From: Lysobacteraceae bacterium
GTDB taxonomy: Bacteria > Pseudomonadota > Gammaproteobacteria > Xanthomonadales > Rhodanobacteraceae
Reading direction: 5' to 3'
NCBI GenBank assembly: GCA_004143945.1
Contig: SEHB01000001.1
Coordinates: 186,001-250,000, forward strand
DNA: 64,000 nt
A model generated the notes under the pieces. It was given only the letters and a program-made list of their open reading frames with translations. It was not told the DNA's origin and did not search any database. The position numbers were made by a program, and so were the translations under genes. This document shows, piece after piece, positions 63,533-64,000 of this stretch. Within the stretch, counting starts at the first letter, position 1, and each line of letters starts with the position of its first letter.

Positions 63533-64000
63533 ATGAACCCATCCCTCGAAGCGCGCGCTCGCGAGATCCTCGCCGGCGTGATCGACCCTCATACCGGCAA
63601 GGACCTCGTGTCCGGCGGTGCCCTGCGCGGCGTCGGCGTGTCCGGCGGCGACGTGTCGGTCGACATCGTGCTCGGCTACCCCGCGTTGTCGGTGCAGGCA
63701 GGCATCGCGGACGCCGCGAGGCGTGCGCTCGAAGCGGATCCTGCGATCGGGCACGCGGCGGTGGGTGTTTCGTTCCGCGTGGTTCCGCACGAGGTGCAGC
63801 AGGGCCTGACGCCGCTCCCGGGCGTCAAGAACGTGATCGCGGTCGCGTCGGGCAAGGGCGGCGTGGGCAAGTCGACCGTCGCCGCCAACCTCGCGCTCGC
63901 GCTGCAGGCCGAAGGCGCGAGCGTCGGCGTGCTCGACGCGGACATCTACGGGCCCAGCCAGGTGCGCATGCTCGGCCTCGAGGGCAAACCCGACACGAAG
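63533..64000 (+). CDS. mrp: Mrp/ApbC iron-sulfur carrier ATPase (cut by the window end)
   Basis: The first 156 residues are visible. An N-terminal MIP18 (FeS assembly P) domain (~1-85; [18 protein letters not shown]) precedes the ParA-like P-loop ATPase GKGGVGKST (~107) and [10 protein letters not shown]. Mrp/ApbC proteins bind and transfer Fe-S clusters. A CATAAT at 63500-63505 could be its -10 box. The C-terminal CxxC is beyond the window. Confidence 0.93.
   Translation, partial: MNPSLEARAREILAGVIDPHTGKDLVSGGALRGVGVSGGDVSVDIVLGYPALSVQAGIADAARRALEADPAIGHAAVGVSFRVVPHEVQQGLTPLPGVKNVIAVASGKGGVGKSTVAANLALALQAEGASVGVLDADIYGPSQVRMLGLEGKPDTK

Overview
High-GC DNA of a gammaproteobacterium, most probably a member of the Xanthomonadales (Lysobacteraceae/Rhodanobacteraceae type). 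The reasons are gene orders I know from that order (lolC-lolD-comEC-exbB-exbD-msbA-lpxK; smpB with ratA-rnfH-bamE-fur-recN-hrcA-grpE-dnaK-dnaJ-dapB), an Oar-like TonB-dependent receptor, a secreted protein ending in a Phe-Ala-Asn-Gly-Phe-Asp tail, and many short dispersed repeats of the kind common in these genomes. The genus cannot be read from the window.

Left part (1-24 kb). A type I restriction gene (hsdR) is preceded by a truncated fic gene that runs in frame into it. Next come a HIT hydrolase, a Slp-type lipoprotein and a moxR-DUF58-transglutaminase operon. Then follow the envelope block lolC-lolD-comEC-exbB-exbD-msbA-lpxK, the large helicase lhr, a DUF4142 protein, and a small metal-binding-like protein behind a clear FNR/ANR-type box.

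Centre (22-39.5 kb). Two divergent gene sets look like a dedicated route for taking up and degrading peptidoglycan peptides. The leftward set is a DUF819 membrane protein, an NlpC/P60 endopeptidase, an L-Ala-D/L-Glu-type epimerase, a MurR/RpiR-type regulator, a YkuD-type L,D-transpeptidase and a dicarboxylate/amino-acid symporter. The rightward set is a transglutaminase-like exported protein, a TonB-dependent receptor, a diaminopimelate decarboxylase, an M19 dipeptidase lipoprotein, two serine beta-lactamase-fold hydrolases and a VanX-type D-Ala-D-Ala dipeptidase lipoprotein. Between them these enzymes could act on most bonds and unusual residues of a stem peptide, giving ordinary amino acids. 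This is the most interesting system in the window.

Right part (39.8-64 kb). A 1,162-residue secreted mosaic protein and an MgtC-like protein precede a repeat-rich stretch that holds a toxin-antitoxin pair between two copies of a ~148-bp direct repeat. This cassette abuts the 3' end of ssrA (tmRNA, leftward). A sulfotransferase, smpB, the ratA-rnfH-bamE-fur-recN block and the heat-shock operon hrcA-grpE-dnaK-dnaJ (with a sigma-32-like promoter before dnaK) follow. The window ends with dapB, a phosphate-porin gene with a Pho box, nth-rnfB, a cell-surface-type protein with a CTERM-like tail, metG, a DUF2147 protein and the start of mrp.
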